Source of the DNA: Coriobacteriia bacterium
GTDB taxonomy: Bacteria; Actinomycetota; Coriobacteriia; Coriobacteriales; UBA8131
Assembly: GCA_009776725.1 (NCBI GenBank)
Contig: WRNE01000020.1
Span: forward strand, 90-33,395
DNA: 33,306 nt
Direction: 5' to 3'
The notes beneath the pieces were generated by a model, which searched no databases, had not been told where the DNA came from, and worked only from the letters and a program-made list of their open reading frames with translations. Below are positions 32,755-33,306 of this stretch, in pieces. Position 1 is the stretch's first letter, and every line of letters begins with the position of its first letter. A program made the position numbers and the translations under genes.

Positions 32755-33306
32755 TTAGCCGAGCACGCTCCGGCGGCGGGAGATGATCAAGCCGATTCCC
32801 AATAGTATGGACAAGGCGCCCAGCCAAAGCAGCATGCCGGCTGCATCACCGGTAGCCGGGGTAGTAGGCCCGGTCGGCCTGGTCGGCTCAGACGGGGAGT
32901 TGCCAGCCACCCAGACGAAGTTGGTCTCATCGGTGTAGGTCAAGTAGCCGGGCTTGGTGGTGGGCGTAGTAAAGTCGCCCGGGCCGAACAGCACGACATC
33001 GACGAGGTCAGAATCAGGTATCGCGAAGCCTAAGGCGATATAGTCCAGCGGCGCATCAATGATGCCGTCGATGGTCACGAAGCTCTCGTTATAGGCCAAG
33101 ACGCCGTTGGTACCGGAGACCACATCGCCCTTGACCCAGGCGGTGCTTCCGTAGGCGGCTGTCAATGCGTAGGCCATGACCTCTTCCAGGTTAGCTGCCG
33201 ATATACTGCCGCCGACGACCAGGTCGCTTTGGAAGCCGACGCCGACCAACGAGCCTATACCGGTCAGGGTGATATCGCCTCCGACATCGAAGCTGGAGTT
33301 ATAAAG
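32755..33306 (-). CDS. Wall-anchored surface protein, partial (paralog)
   Basis: The last 183 residues of a second beta-helix surface protein; the frame stays open through the window edge, so the N-terminus is missing. It aligns over its whole length with the end of the neighbouring protein: SDLVV...NLxxxxxYALT, STAWVKGDVVSGTNG, SFVTIDGIIDAP, TTKPGYLTYTD, NFVWVA, then a Pro/Thr linker, PATGDAAG, a hydrophobic helix and RRRSVLG. Thus it has the same wall-anchoring signal with one substitution. It lies 158 bases upstream of the full paralog, in the same direction. A tandem duplication is the likely origin. Function is presumed the same, surface binding, but is not shown. Confidence 0.85.
   Translation of the reverse strand, partial: LYNSSFDVGGDITLTGIGSLVGVGFQSDLVVGGSISAANLEEVMAYALTAAYGSTAWVKGDVVSGTNGVLAYNESFVTIDGIIDAPLDYIALGFAIPDSDLVDVVLFGPGDFTTPTTKPGYLTYTDETNFVWVAGNSPSEPTRPTGPTTPATGDAAGMLLWLGALSILLGIGLIISRRRSVLG

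Noticed and set aside
1..33306. CRISPR array, insertion sequence or prophage
   Set aside because: No regularly spaced repeats, transposase motifs or phage structural genes were seen on either strand.

Overview
The window reads as chromosomal DNA of an anaerobic Gram-positive bacterium, most plausibly a gut-type actinobacterium of the Coriobacteriia; I cannot fix the genus. The clues are cell-wall proteins ending in a TGD-type sorting signal, a thioester-domain-like surface protein, a DUF6273/MucBP secreted protein, WXG100-type secretion substrates, several uroporphyrinogen-decarboxylase-like methyltransferases and a serS-UPF0210 pair. There is no rRNA, CRISPR array, recognisable transposase or phage gene. 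One tRNA, Ser(GCU), is present.

Layout. 1-1500: a NhaA-type Na+/H+ antiporter on the minus strand. 1.9-5.0 kb: a DUF1638 gene and two nearly identical UroD-like methyltransferases, closed by a strong terminator. 5.2-5.9 kb: a lipoprotein. 6.08-7.9 kb: a sodium:solute symporter behind what looks like a complete attenuator: promoter, 13-residue leader peptide with six tyrosines, mutually exclusive hairpins and two intrinsic terminators. 7.9-9.2 kb: a secreted DUF6273/MucBP protein. 9.8-11.3 kb: a YtxH protein and a PRC-barrel protein, then a small membrane protein facing them. 11.6-14.3 kb: serS and a UPF0210 (PFL family) gene. 14.5-17.3 kb: a large wall-anchored surface protein whose promoter is overlapped by a long inverted repeat. 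17.5-21.8 kb: a 1434-residue DUF4011-helicase-Vsr-like nuclease, a probable single-gene defence system. 22.2-24.5 kb: two more UroD-like methyltransferases. 24.6-26.6 kb: a YffB/Spx-like protein, a gene-poor AT-rich stretch, a cupin and tRNA-Ser. 26.7-29.8 kb: a five-gene minus-strand operon of type VII secretion substrates and helpers, without a secretion ATPase. 30.1 kb to the end: two tandem paralogous beta-helix surface proteins, the second cut by the window edge.

How the parts work together. The methyltransferases and DUF1638 belong to a corrinoid-dependent methyl-transfer theme, but no corrinoid protein is encoded here, so partners must lie elsewhere. Surface proteins and the type VII substrates form a cell-envelope interaction set. 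The most notable regulatory feature is the tyrosine-codon attenuator before the symporter, which suggests that the transporter imports tyrosine or a related compound. A second unexplained signal is a dispersed 12-17 base word (core GGGGAGAAAACC) found far more often than chance would allow, in both intergenic and coding DNA.
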